Shown: piece after piece, positions 40,823 through 50,500 of the stretch
Layout of the letters: the number at the start of each line of letters is the position of its first letter
Position numbering within the stretch: position 1 is the first letter of the stretch
Source of the DNA: an uncultured Bacteroidota bacterium
GTDB taxonomy: Bacteria > Bacteroidota > Bacteroidia > Bacteroidales > P3
Assembly: GCA_902788805.1 (NCBI GenBank)
Contig: CADALO010000002.1
Coordinates: 192,349-256,348 of the forward strand
Direction: 5' to 3'
DNA: 64,000 nt
The notes under the pieces: model-generated
What the model saw: only the letters and a program-made list of their open reading frames with translations
Told to the model about the DNA's origin: nothing
Databases searched by the model: none
Made by a program: the position numbers and the translations under genes

Positions 40823-41434
40823 ATGGACATCCCGTCAAAAATACTCGAAACAGCTGTCAACGAAATCGCCACCCTGCCTGGTGTCGGCAAGCGTTCCGCG
40901 TTGCGCTACGCCCTCCATCTCCTCGACACCAGCGACAGCGATTTCGCGGCATTCATCGGTGCTCTCACGCGCCTCAAGAGCGACACGCACTATTGCAGCC
41001 GCTGCCATTGCATCAGCGACACGCCCCTGTGTCCCATCTGCTCCAGCCCCAAGCGTAACCAGAAGATAATCTGCGTGGTAGAGAACATCCAAGAGGTTAT
41101 GGCTATCGAAAACACCGGCCGTTACAACGGCCTCTATCACGTCCTCGGCGGTGTCATCTCGCCCCTCGACGGCATAGGCATCGGCGACCTCACCATCAGC
41201 CAGCTCATCGACCGCGTGGCCGCCGAGCAGACAGAGGAGGTCATCCTGGCGCTGCCCACCACGATGGAGGGTGACACGACAAATATATATATCGACCGTC
41301 AGCTCAAGCAGTTCCCCGACCTCAAGGTCACCACCATAGCGCGCGGCATCGCCATCGGCGACAACCTCGAGTATGCCGACGAGATCACCCTTGGCCGCTC
41401 CATCGTCAACCGCGTCCCCTTCGGGGTGATATGA
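40823..41434 (+). CDS. recR: Recombination protein RecR
   Basis: 203 residues from the ATG at 40823 (MDIPSKILETAVNEIATLPG). The open frame upstream runs through repeat DNA and is rejected. HhH motif LPGVGKRSALRYA, zinc finger Cys58-x2-Cys61-x8-Cys70-x2-Cys73 (YCSRCHCISDTPLCPIC) and a Toprim domain (ICVVENIQEVMAIENTGRYN) are in place. It works with RecO and RecF in loading RecA on gapped DNA. It is a single gene; its upstream 1.7 kb is entirely repeat DNA and no promoter is obvious. Confidence 0.97.
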   Translation: MDIPSKILETAVNEIATLPGVGKRSALRYALHLLDTSDSDFAAFIGALTRLKSDTHYCSRCHCISDTPLCPICSSPKRNQKIICVVENIQEVMAIENTGRYNGLYHVLGGVISPLDGIGIGDLTISQLIDRVAAEQTEEVILALPTTMEGDTTNIYIDRQLKQFPDLKVTTIARGIAIGDNLEYADEITLGRSIVNRVPFGVI

Positions 41435-41532
41435 TTTTGTTAAACGTTGTGATAGTGCGGCACGCCCCTGACGCTTTGTTTTTGTTCGCCGGATAGTGCG
41501 ACACACCCCGGCTGCTTTGTTTTTGTTCACCA

Positions 41533-41685
41533 GATAGTGCGACACACCCCGGCCTTCGGCCACCCCTCTCCGAGAGGGGATGGGCTGACGCATCATTTTG
41601 ATTGTCAATGATTGGTAAATGTTGCGCTGCCGCGCCATCCCCTCTCGGAGAGGGGTGGCCGAAGGCCGGGGTGTGTCGCACTATC
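41533..41685. repeat. Perfect 51 bp inverted repeat
   Basis: The left arm 41533-41583 (GATAGTGCGACACACCCCGG ...) is the exact reverse complement of 41635-41685, with a 51 bp loop. Each arm itself contains the hairpins GGCCTTCGGCC and CCCCTCTCCGAGAGGGG. GTGCGACACACC/GTGTGTCGCAC text recurs from 41455 to 41790, and a relative lies at 59228-59315. It sits between convergent recR and the GH3 gene and may act as a two-way terminator. Confidence 0.85.
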
Positions 41686-41830
41686 AAACCATCGCAAAAG
41701 TGTGTCGCACCAGCCGTTCCGATAACGTAGCGGCAAACAAAAACAAAGGCCGGGGTGTGTCGCCCTGTCAAGCCATCGCATTGGTGTGTTGCCCCGTCAA
41801 GCTGTAAATCTCAAAACGCAGGTCTCGTCC

Positions 41831-42946
41831 TTACATTTTCCCCTTCATCCGCCGTATGCGTGCCGCACTTTCGTGGATGCGCCCGGCGGGAATCTCGCCG
41901 CGCTCGACCATATCGTATATCAGTTCGATAGTCTTGGGCACAATCTCCGGGTCGTACTCGCTGCCGTTGTTCGACAAGCACAGCATATCGGCTCCGGCGT
42001 TGATGGTCATACGCAGCATCTCGTCGTATCCGTAGTGCTGGGTCATAGCCCCCATCGCCAAGTCGTCGGTGATGATGACGCCGTCGAAATGCAAGCTGTC
42101 GCGCAGCAGGCCTGTCAAGGTCGCCTTCGACAGCGTCGCAGGCCAAAGGCTGTCGATCTTGGCGTTGAAGACGTGGGTGGTCATCACCATACGCACCTCG
42201 TTGTCGGCCAGCAGTTTGCGGTAAGGTTCCAGTTCGTCGCTGTGCCACGTGTCGCTCACGTCGGCCAGGCCCAGATGGGTGTCTATCCGTGAGCTGCCGT
42301 GACCCGGAAAATGCTTCAGACACGCCGTCACACCCTGGCGTTGAAGTTCCTCGACCCACACGGCGCCGCACTTCGCCACACGGCCTGCGTTGCCGCTGAA
42401 GCTGCGTTCCAGCTTGCCGATGACGGGGCATCGGGGGTTGACGTCGACATCCACGCAGGGCGCAAAGTCGAGGTTGATGCCCAGTTCGCGCAGTATGCTG
42501 GCTGTCAGTCGTGCACACGCCCTCACGCTGTCCATTCCCGCTGTCGCCGTGGCCTTGGCCGAGCCGAATGCCGGAAAGCCGTATTTCTCCTTCAGGCGAC
42601 TCACCGCGCCGCCCTCCTGGTCGATGCCTATCAGCAGCCGCTCCTCGCCCGCCGACTGCAGCTCCTTGCAGAGGTGTCGCAGCTGGCTGCGCGAGCTGAT
42701 GTTGCGTGGCCGTGAACGCGACGGCGCGTCGTATTCGAACAGTATCACACCTCCGATGCCGTAGTCGCGTATGTCGCGGACAATGTGGTTGTTACTGTCG
42801 ATGTCCGTGCCGCGGAAGCCCACAAGCAGCATCTCGCCGATGTCGCGCCTGAGCGCTGTGTCGTCCTTGCCGCCGCCGCTGTTCTGGGCGTTGCCGCACG
42901 CCGCCAGCAGCAGAGTGGCGGCCAAAAACAAAACTCTTATGTGCAT
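41831..42946 (-). CDS. Glycoside hydrolase family 3 lipoprotein (NagZ-like)
   Basis: 371 residues. MHIRVLFLAATLLLAACGNA is a lipoprotein signal (lipobox LAAC, Cys17). The GH3 barrel has IGIDQEGGAVSRLK, KHFPGHG (211-217, with the general acid/base His of NagZ-type enzymes) and ITDDLAMGA (nucleophile Asp). The short, single-domain form points to beta-N-acetylhexosaminidase activity on peptidoglycan fragments or other GlcNAc glycans. The lipid anchor places it in the periplasm or on the surface, unlike cytoplasmic E. coli NagZ. It is monocistronic and convergent with recR. Cleavage specificity is inferred from the KHFPGHG motif only. Confidence 0.9.
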   Translation of the reverse strand: MHIRVLFLAATLLLAACGNAQNSGGGKDDTALRRDIGEMLLVGFRGTDIDSNNHIVRDIRDYGIGGVILFEYDAPSRSRPRNISSRSQLRHLCKELQSAGEERLLIGIDQEGGAVSRLKEKYGFPAFGSAKATATAGMDSVRACARLTASILRELGINLDFAPCVDVDVNPRCPVIGKLERSFSGNAGRVAKCGAVWVEELQRQGVTACLKHFPGHGSSRIDTHLGLADVSDTWHSDELEPYRKLLADNEVRMVMTTHVFNAKIDSLWPATLSKATLTGLLRDSLHFDGVIITDDLAMGAMTQHYGYDEMLRMTINAGADMLCLSNNGSEYDPEIVPKTIELIYDMVERGEIPAGRIHESAARIRRMKGKM

Positions 42947-43052
42947 AATGGTGGTTTTAAGCTCAATTTCTCACACTAACGCAGCAATTACCTAAATATT
43001 GCCCCGCCCGGCCAATAGGGTTGCAACACCCGTTCCGGGTACTTCCAAGTTG

Positions 43053-43101
43053 AAGCATAGGCGTAGCGTAGACGAAGCGTAGGCGAAGCATAGGCGAAGT
43101 T
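43053..43101. repeat. Tandem 11-12 bp repeat AAGCATAGGCG
   Basis: GAAGCATAGGCGTAGCGTAG, then ACGAAGCGTAGGCGAAGCAT, then AGGCGAAG: about four degenerate copies directly before the long palindrome. No coding sense is evident. Confidence 0.6.
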
Positions 43102-43108
43102 TAATCCA

Positions 43109-43205
43109 GTTGTTGTCCGCTTGTTGTCCGCTTGATGTCCGCTTGTTGTCCGCTTTTAAAGCGGACAACAAGCGGACATCAAGCGGACAACAAGCGGACA
43201 ACAAC
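43109..43205. repeat. Perfect 97 bp palindrome built of GTCCGCTTGTT units, copy 1
   Basis: Two 48 bp arms are exact reverse complements about the single base 43157. Each arm consists of four near-identical 12 bp units (GTTGTCCGCTTGTTGTCCGC ... GATGTCCGC). The same palindrome, with a 3 bp difference at one end, is at 59919-60019. Here it lies 73-95 bp before a strong promoter. It would form a 48 bp RNA hairpin or DNA cruciform. No T run follows, so a simple terminator is unlikely. Confidence 0.9.
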
Positions 43206-43277
43206 CACCCCTGTCGGTAATGCCGCCTGTCATAGCGGCCGAAAAGTGCTGAATATTATAAAAAAACTTAAAAAAAT

Positions 43278-43307
43278 TTTGTGTTTTTGTTTTATTATAT
43301 ATCTTTG
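43278..43307 (+). promoter_or_regulatory. Promoter of the DUF3791 - giant protein locus
   Basis: TTTG (43278-43281), 18 nt, then TATCTTTG (43300-43307) followed by CATACG: a near-ideal Bacteroidetes promoter. The leader to the first recognised gene (43653) is about 340 nt. It holds a hairpin GATGTTTGGTAAAAAACATC, CACGAATGACACGAATAGCA repeats and a possible 36-codon Lys/Asn-rich frame (43376-43486) that I do not trust as a gene. Confidence 0.75.
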
Positions 43308-43652
43308 CATACGTAAAAGTGGGTCTTGTAGAGGCTCACAATCGATATTATACACTGAAAGACAATGCAATAGATATGAAAAATAATATACACAAAATAA
43401 GATGTTTGGTAAAAAACATCGCCAAAAATAACAATAAAATCGGAAGAAAAGCAAAAGAAACAGAATCGAAAACGTCAATAAACTAATCATCCACAACTGA
43501 AACAATAATACAACCGAGAAAACAAACAGGAACACGAATGACACGAATAGCACGAATAAAAGGCAAGTGTAACACGAGCGATTCGAGAAATTAGTGAGAT
43601 TTGTGTTCAGAAAAAAATAAAACCACCGACAACGACTAACACCTTTCACAAT

Positions 43653-43868
43653 ATGAACTACAAGGTATTGAATTTTACAATGTTCTGCATATCAAACGTG
43701 GCATCGGCCTTGGGCAGAAGCCTGCGTGAGGTATATCGTAGTATGCAGGACTGCAATATCATTGATGGTTATATTGTCCCGTGTTACGACGTTTTGCACA
43801 CTTTTTCAAGGGAGTACATCGTGGAAGACATCATATCTTTAATGCAGAAGAAAGGAGTCAGGGTATGA
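43653..43868 (+). CDS. DUF3791 protein (possible antitoxin-like partner)
   Basis: 71 residues, MNYKVLNFTMFCISNVASAL, then REVYRSMQDCNIIDGYIVPC and YDVLHTFSREYIVEDI. This is the DUF3791 pattern, small alpha-helical proteins usually encoded next to DUF3990. Its TGA overlaps the ATG of the next gene (ATGA), so the two are coupled, as in many toxin-antitoxin pairs. Function not established. Confidence 0.85.
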   Translation: MNYKVLNFTMFCISNVASALGRSLREVYRSMQDCNIIDGYIVPCYDVLHTFSREYIVEDIISLMQKKGVRV

Positions 43869-44338
43869 TTTTGTATCACACATCTACGCAAGCGATATTA
43901 CATCCCGATGTTATCCACTCGAGGTTGCATCTTGACTTCGGGCAAGGTTTTTATCTTACTGCATTGAAGGAACAGGCACAACGTTATGGTGAGCGTTTCT
44001 TACGCCGGAATGAGCCTGCGGTGGTTAATGTCTATGAGTTTGATGATGAGGTGGCCCCTTTCTTGAGAAAGCGCTTTGAAAAATATGATGGAGAATGGCT
44101 TGACTATGTTTCGGCCTGTCGCAAAGGAGAACAGCACATTCAGTACGACCTGATTGAAGGTGGCATTGCTGACGACAATGTGTTTAACACCATCGACCTT
44201 TACTTTGCCGGAATATATACCCGTGAACAAGCGTTGGACCAGTTGCGCTTCAAAGAGCCCAACCATCAAGTGTGTATAACATCACAACTTTTGATTGACG
44301 AACACTTGCACTACATTGAGAGTGAAACTATAAAATAA
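43865..44338 (+). CDS. DUF3990 protein, ADP-ribosyltransferase-like
   Basis: 157 residues from the ATG at 43865, chosen because it overlaps the DUF3791 stop by four bases; a longer frame from 43781 would overlap DUF3791 out of frame. LYHTS (3-7) and FGQGFYLTALKEQAQRYGER (25-44) resemble the first two motifs of ADP-ribosyltransferase folds (His and Tyr that hold NAD). QYDLIEGGIADDNVFNTI (93-110) corresponds to the YDxVxGPVADD block of DUF3990. A role as a NAD-using toxin is inferred; no activity has been shown for this gene. Cytoplasmic, no signal peptide. Confidence 0.82.
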   Translation: MILYHTSTQAILHPDVIHSRLHLDFGQGFYLTALKEQAQRYGERFLRRNEPAVVNVYEFDDEVAPFLRKRFEKYDGEWLDYVSACRKGEQHIQYDLIEGGIADDNVFNTIDLYFAGIYTREQALDQLRFKEPNHQVCITSQLLIDEHLHYIESETIK

Positions 44339-44345
44339 ACAAGAA

Positions 44346-44576
44346 ATGCAAGCAAATCCCGACATATTGCAAATGAAGATGTCCAGAATCGTAAAGCTTT
44401 GGGCAGAGCGTACCGGTATGACATACGAGGAAGCTATGGACAAGTTCTACGAGTCGAAGACCTGTGAACTCATAAGCGAGGGCATTGCAGATATGCATTG
44501 TATGAGTGACGACTACCTTGTAGATGAATTGATGATAGAGTATAACAACAAAACAATAACCAACCACAACGACTAA
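44346..44576 (+). CDS. Small helical protein of the DUF3791/DUF3990 cassette
   Basis: 76 residues. MKMSRIVKLWAERTGMTYEE, then AMDKFYESKTCELISEGIAD and MHCMSDDYLVDELMIEY. The overall pattern (a short helix, then SxGxxDMHCMSDDYLxxEL) recalls DUF3791 in size and layout, and may be a diverged relative or a second partner protein. It begins 8 bp after the DUF3990 stop. It lies 14 bp before the giant gene, so it may share its transcript. Function unknown. Confidence 0.75.
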   Translation: MQANPDILQMKMSRIVKLWAERTGMTYEEAMDKFYESKTCELISEGIADMHCMSDDYLVDELMIEYNNKTITNHND

Positions 44577-44589
44577 CGAAACTAACGAT

Positions 44590-47500
44590 ATGAACAGATT
44601 GATGAGTACTAACGGAATTAGAAAGTATTTGCTGATGGCAGCTTTGATGCTGGCAGGAACGCTGACAGCGAATGCTGCCGACTATGTACTGGCATACGTC
44701 AATGGCAATACGACATATTACCTTGCACGTAATGGTACGTCTGGTGTACAGAGCGTCACGACTTTTAACCCCGCAACCTGCATTTGGAGTTGTGAAAATA
44801 CAGGTGGAACAGCATCAACGCTGAATAACAGCGAAACATACGGATGGTTGTATCAAACAGTGAGTGGAACGAAATATTATCTGAGTGCTGATGATGATGA
44901 TTTTTCGCTTGTAACAAATCCCTCCAAAGCAACAGATAGGAATTCCATGAACTATACTATGTTCAGAACCAATGAAACTTACGTATATAACTATTATCGT
45001 TATAGATCGTGGGGAACAAACTACTCATATTCATATTACATCAATCTGGCAAATAATACAGTGGCACGCAATACGACAGCCAATACTGCCTCCAATGCCA
45101 GACCATACCAATTAACTACTAATTCTGTTGCTGCGTCCCTTACTGATGTAACAATTGCGACAGGTGCAAGCACCATATCAGCCACAGGAAGCTACCCTTA
45201 CACTTTAAGCGGTAGCTATTCCAATGCATCGACCGACTATTATTTCAATGGCGCTGACCATTACTACCCTGCTCGAACCACCACCACGGTTACGCCGGAA
45301 GGTGCGTGGTCGGTCAGCGGAACGGGTGCATCGTATGTATCTGTAAACGCGAGCACAGGCACCATCACCGTCAACAGCCTGCCGACCGACGGCATAAAGA
45401 CCATCACGCTGAGCTGCACGCCGTCGTACAGCGGTACTGACGGCGACGAAGTGACCAAAGAGATCACTCTGATGCCTGTTCTGCCTACGGCCATCACCGC
45501 CAGCGAGAGTTCTATGGCTCTGTGCATCGGCTCGGAGGCCACAGCCACCTATTCCTTTACGCCTGCTGAGGCATACGACAATGTCGTCGCCTCGTCGAGC
45601 AACACCTCCGTGGCCACGGTCAGCAAGGCCGGCAACACCATCACCGTCAATGGCGTGGTGCTGGGCTCGGCTACCATCACCCTCAACGCGCGCAACACAT
45701 CCAACGCCACCGTGTGCAGCACCACGATTAGCGTCACAGTGCAGAACCCTGCGGCGACGCCGGTTGTGAGCTTCAACAGTTCCACCAGCCAGGTGACCAT
45801 CACCTCGGCCACCGACGGCGCAACGATATACTACACCACCGACGGGTCGACACCCAGTGTCCACTCCACGGTATACAACGGTCCCCTCACCCTGAACAGC
45901 GCAGCCACCATCAAGGCCATTGCCGCCAAGGACGGCTACTGCAACTCGGAGGTGGGCACCGGCGAGGCCTGCATACTGCAGCGCCCCTATATCAACACCA
46001 ACAACGGTACGGGCATCACCTTCGAGAGCGATGATGCCGGCGTGACCTTCTACTACACCTACAGCGCATCTTTCGACCCCTATGGCAACCCCAATGCCCC
46101 TGCCGACCCCACGACAAGCAGCACGGCTTGGCACACGGGCGACGCTATGATACCGACAGGCACGGGTAGCGGACGCATCCGCGCCAACGCCATCGTCAAG
46201 GTCATCGCCGCCAAGGACGGCTGCGTGAGCTCGCCAGTGGTGGGCCGCTGGAACACCAGCGAGGACTACTCCATCGGCAACTGGGTCTTTGCCTATCGGG
46301 ACGACGGTGGAGAATACCATTTCCTCGAGAATGTTCCCGGCGTGAACAACGGCAACAGCAGCTTGACCAACACCAACATTTTCAAGCCCGACGTGACCAT
46401 CTGGGAAGGCCTCCGCTACGGCGACCCCAACGCCAACTACGAGACGGGTATCGTCCTGAAGAACAACAACGAGTACTTCTACCTCTACAACGAGAGCCTT
46501 ACCGACGGCAACCCCACGAACCCCATCACGCGCAACGACTTCATCAACGAGATGCTGATGCCGGAAGGCACCATCAACGGAGTCAAGATGAGATGGCTCT
46601 ACTTCATTGATTCGTGGAATGCCGCTATGACAGAGGGCGTCTTCGCCGAACTCGGTTTCGACAAAGATGACGAGGAGTGGGCGATCCCCGACGTGCATAT
46701 CTCCGAGGCCGGACTTTACCAGAACCTGACCACCGTCTCCGGCGGCCACTACTACTGCCCGGTCGTCTTCCCCGCCTTCATCCACGAGGCCCACAACTAC
46801 GACCTGAACGTTGAATACCCTGTCAATTACGAGACCGTCAAGGAGAGTCTGAACAAGGGCCAGTCGAAGGCCATCACGGCATTCACCAGCGAGGTGGGCG
46901 ACGCCACGAGCACCCCCGGTGTCTACTGCCCCGAATACTACGAGGTGGGCGAGACCAACACGCTGTGGCACAAATACTGGTTTGCGAACACCGTGACACC
47001 TATGGACGCCGCTCCCACCGGAACCACCGACATACGCATCACCTACCAGCTGCTCAACGGCACGCAATACTGCGAGCTGGTGGGCAACACCCTCACTCTG
47101 GTCAGCGACCCCGGCCGCGACCTGTTGGTCACGGTGCGCATCACCGCCACGCCCTACATCGACGGTGTGGCAGTTCCCGAAGCGGCACAGACAAAGGACT
47201 ATCAGATCAACCTCCTTACCGCTCCTCCCTTCCCGGCGCCTGTCATCAGCCGCGTTGAGGGGACCAACGACTACCAGATGGAGTGCTCCGCACTGGGTTC
47301 CATTATCGAATACCGCATTAATGGTTCGGCCGACTGTGCCGCCTATGGCGATGTCGAGAACTTGCCCACCCATCCCGGCTGGTGCCTCTACGACGGCCCC
47401 ATCACCGTCACCACCGCCGGCACCGTCATCACGGCACGCAGCTATCGTCTGAGTCCCGATGCCGGTATGTCCGACCCTGTCGACTACCTGGTCGGCGGAG

Positions 47501-50500
47501 CTATGCTGCTGCCCCCCGTCATCACCATCGATGACGACGGCAATGTCACCATCGCCGCCAACCCAGCCAACAGCAGCCTGAATGGATACACTCCTCCCGA
47601 ATACTTTTACTATACCGTCAACGGCAGCGACCCCGACCCGAGCAATGTCGGTCCTGTCACAAGCTACTACAGCGGCAGCTTCACCGTCACCAACGGCCAG
47701 ATAGTGAAAGCCGTTGCCAAACTTGACGGCTTCGCCAACTCGGCCATCGCCAGCGAGACCTACAAGATAGCTTCGGGTACGTCGAGCTACGGCGTGGTGA
47801 CCCTCAACGACTATGAGGACCACAACTGGAGCTACTACCAGGCCAGCGCCGACCTGCCTGGTGGCTACCCCGACGCACTGCACTCGCCCTATCCGCGCAA
47901 TGTGCAGATAACCTACTACGGCTACGGCAACAAGACCCTCAGCACCAACAACAGTGCTACCCCTGCCGCCAACACCTTCACAGGCAACACCACTGCCGCC
48001 GATGTAAAGGTGGGCATAGCCGATGAGGGCCACACCTTCTTATATTACAAGACCTTGGAACGCGATGCCAACGGCCGCTATCCTTATGAGCTTATCCCCA
48101 ACCCCTTCTATGTGCGTCCTGCCGTGACCAACTATACAGGCACACAAACGCTGCGTCTGGTAATGAACGACGCCGGCGGCGACGGCTGGGGTGGTAGCCA
48201 GCTGATCGTGGACTTCAGCGACAACACTACAACAAGAACTTTCCAGCTGGCATCGGGCAGCACACAAACCCAGACCTTCACGGTCAGCAGCGGTGTTACC
48301 GTTACCCTGACGTGGGTTACCGGCGGCGGCAAGAACAACGAATGCTCGTTTGTGTTGAGCTACGACGGCGGCAGCACGATATATGAATCGGGTGCCAACC
48401 CCAGAAACGGAAAGCTGAAAGTCTTCAAGGTGGCCGGCACATACACCGTCAGCTCATACACCGGTTTCTACAAATGGCGTGTGAAGAGCGTTACCGATGG
48501 AAGCATCTATGCCGCCTCCTCAGGTGGTAATGCAATAGCCACTACCTCGACAACATCCGACGACAACGTGATGCTTGATGCCGAGCAGACCTACTATTTC
48601 GTTCCCTCCGATGCCGGCACGACAAATGCCAACAACGCCACCTCTATGCAGGTGGAACTCGAGGCAATGTGGGCACTGGCAGCAATCAATGACGGCACGA
48701 CAACCACAAATACAAACTACGGTTCAGTGGAGCGCAACTTCTATATAAAAAGAAGCGGTACAGGCAATTCAATTATAGGAGTTACTAACAGGCCTATTAC
48801 CTATAGTTCGTTCTACCCCAACGGTACTACCGATGGCACAACACCGGCAACCGAAAGCGACATTCTTTCGATACACAATAACGGTGCGATGTCGCTGTCT
48901 GTAGATACCAAGATAGAATACTATAAAATAAACGGCGACAATACAACGATCACCTGCAACAACCACAATCTTATCATTGGCCGCGGAGTGTCGCCACATA
49001 ACACCTACGTGGCAAATCTTCTCCAAGGTATCAATGCGGATGCTGCAGACTTGAACTATTCCATTCGCATAGAGAGCGGTATATATAGAGAATTAAGCTT
49101 TATTAAATCATCTTCTCAAACAGTAAGTGGTCGTTATTATGTAAAATCAATCTTGGGAAGCGACTATGACAGAGCCACAAATACCAATTCCAATTTGTCA
49201 GTCTCTGCAGGTGCACAGTTGTTCTTCTCACAAGTAGTCACGTTTTCTGGCTCTTCAAATAGAGATGCAAAGACATTCGACCTTGTTGTCAAGAGCGGAG
49301 AATACCAAAGGAATTATTGGAACAACGAGGCTGGTTCCGGTGGCGGCGGCTATCAGCACTCGTTCTATTGCGGACCTAACCAAGGCAACAATAATTATCC
49401 AGGTATACGTTATGTCATAATTGAGGGTGGTGAAATGGGATGCCTGAACGGAGGACGTGGCACCAATGGTGCTAAAGGCACATACGCCCCGTCGAGCGAT
49501 GAAAATCCCACCTTCACAGCCAGGATAAAGGGCGGCCATATCCACGGCGCGGTCTTTGGCGGCGCTGCCGATAGTGACTCGCCGGGAAGCCGCCGAATCA
49601 TAGTAACTGGCGGTACTATTGAAGGATGGATTGCAGCAGGTGCAAACGGAACAGGATCTTCTGGTGGAACCAACTCTGCCCGCTCAGATGGCAACTCCTA
49701 TATTTATGTGGGTGGTGATGCACTTGTAGGCGGCCCAAATGTCAAGACTGTAAACCAAACCGTAGGCGGACAGGTGTTTGGCGCCGGACGAGGACAAAAC
49801 GGTCAGGAAGCCAGTATCAACAACTCTAATGTAGTTGTTGCCGACGATGCTGAGATTTCCGGCGAAGGTGGCGGTAACGTCTATGGCGGTGGCTACACAG
49901 GCTATGTAAAACAAGTTTCCAATGTATACGTCTTGGGCGGCACTGTGGAAGGTAAAGTCTTCGGTGGTGCTTACGGCAATGGCAATGCTATGCAGACAGT
50001 CAATGTTACTATGACTGGCGGTTTGGTTACCGATGGCGTTTATGGCGGTTCCAACAGTACAGGTACGGTTGGCGACGTCACGATGCATATCGACGGTGGC
50101 CAGGTGGGTGAAGATGTCGAAGATATCGGCTATGTCCACGGCGGCGGTCTTGGAAACGCTACCCGCGTAACGGGCTCGGTGAATATGACCATAGGTTCGG
50201 CAGTCGACGCCGAGGACTATGTCACCATCTATGGCGACGTCTATGGCGGCAGCGCCCAGGGCAAGACCAACGGCAACAATAGCCGCACCGCTGGTGCTGT
50301 GACCAACGTCACGATGAATGCCGGCAAGATCCACGGCTCGCTTTACGGCGGCGGACTGGGCAACAACACCTATGCAGCCGACGTATACGGTCCCGTGCAG
50401 GTGACCGTCAACGGCGGCGGCATCCACTCTACGCATCAGGACGGCTCGGGAGCCGTATATGGCTGCAACAATGTCAATGGCGCCCCACAGAGCACCGTAA

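Noticed and set aside
43109..43205. Possible CRISPR array in the GTCCGCTTGTT units
   Set aside because: Units are contiguous without spacers and form a palindrome; no cas gene in the window.
45205..48033. 942-codon antisense open frame across giant gene 1
   Set aside because: Low-complexity Val/Gly/Ala/Asp product without domains, no start context, fully opposite a gene with signal peptide and recognisable domains; long frames opposite GC-rich genes are expected.
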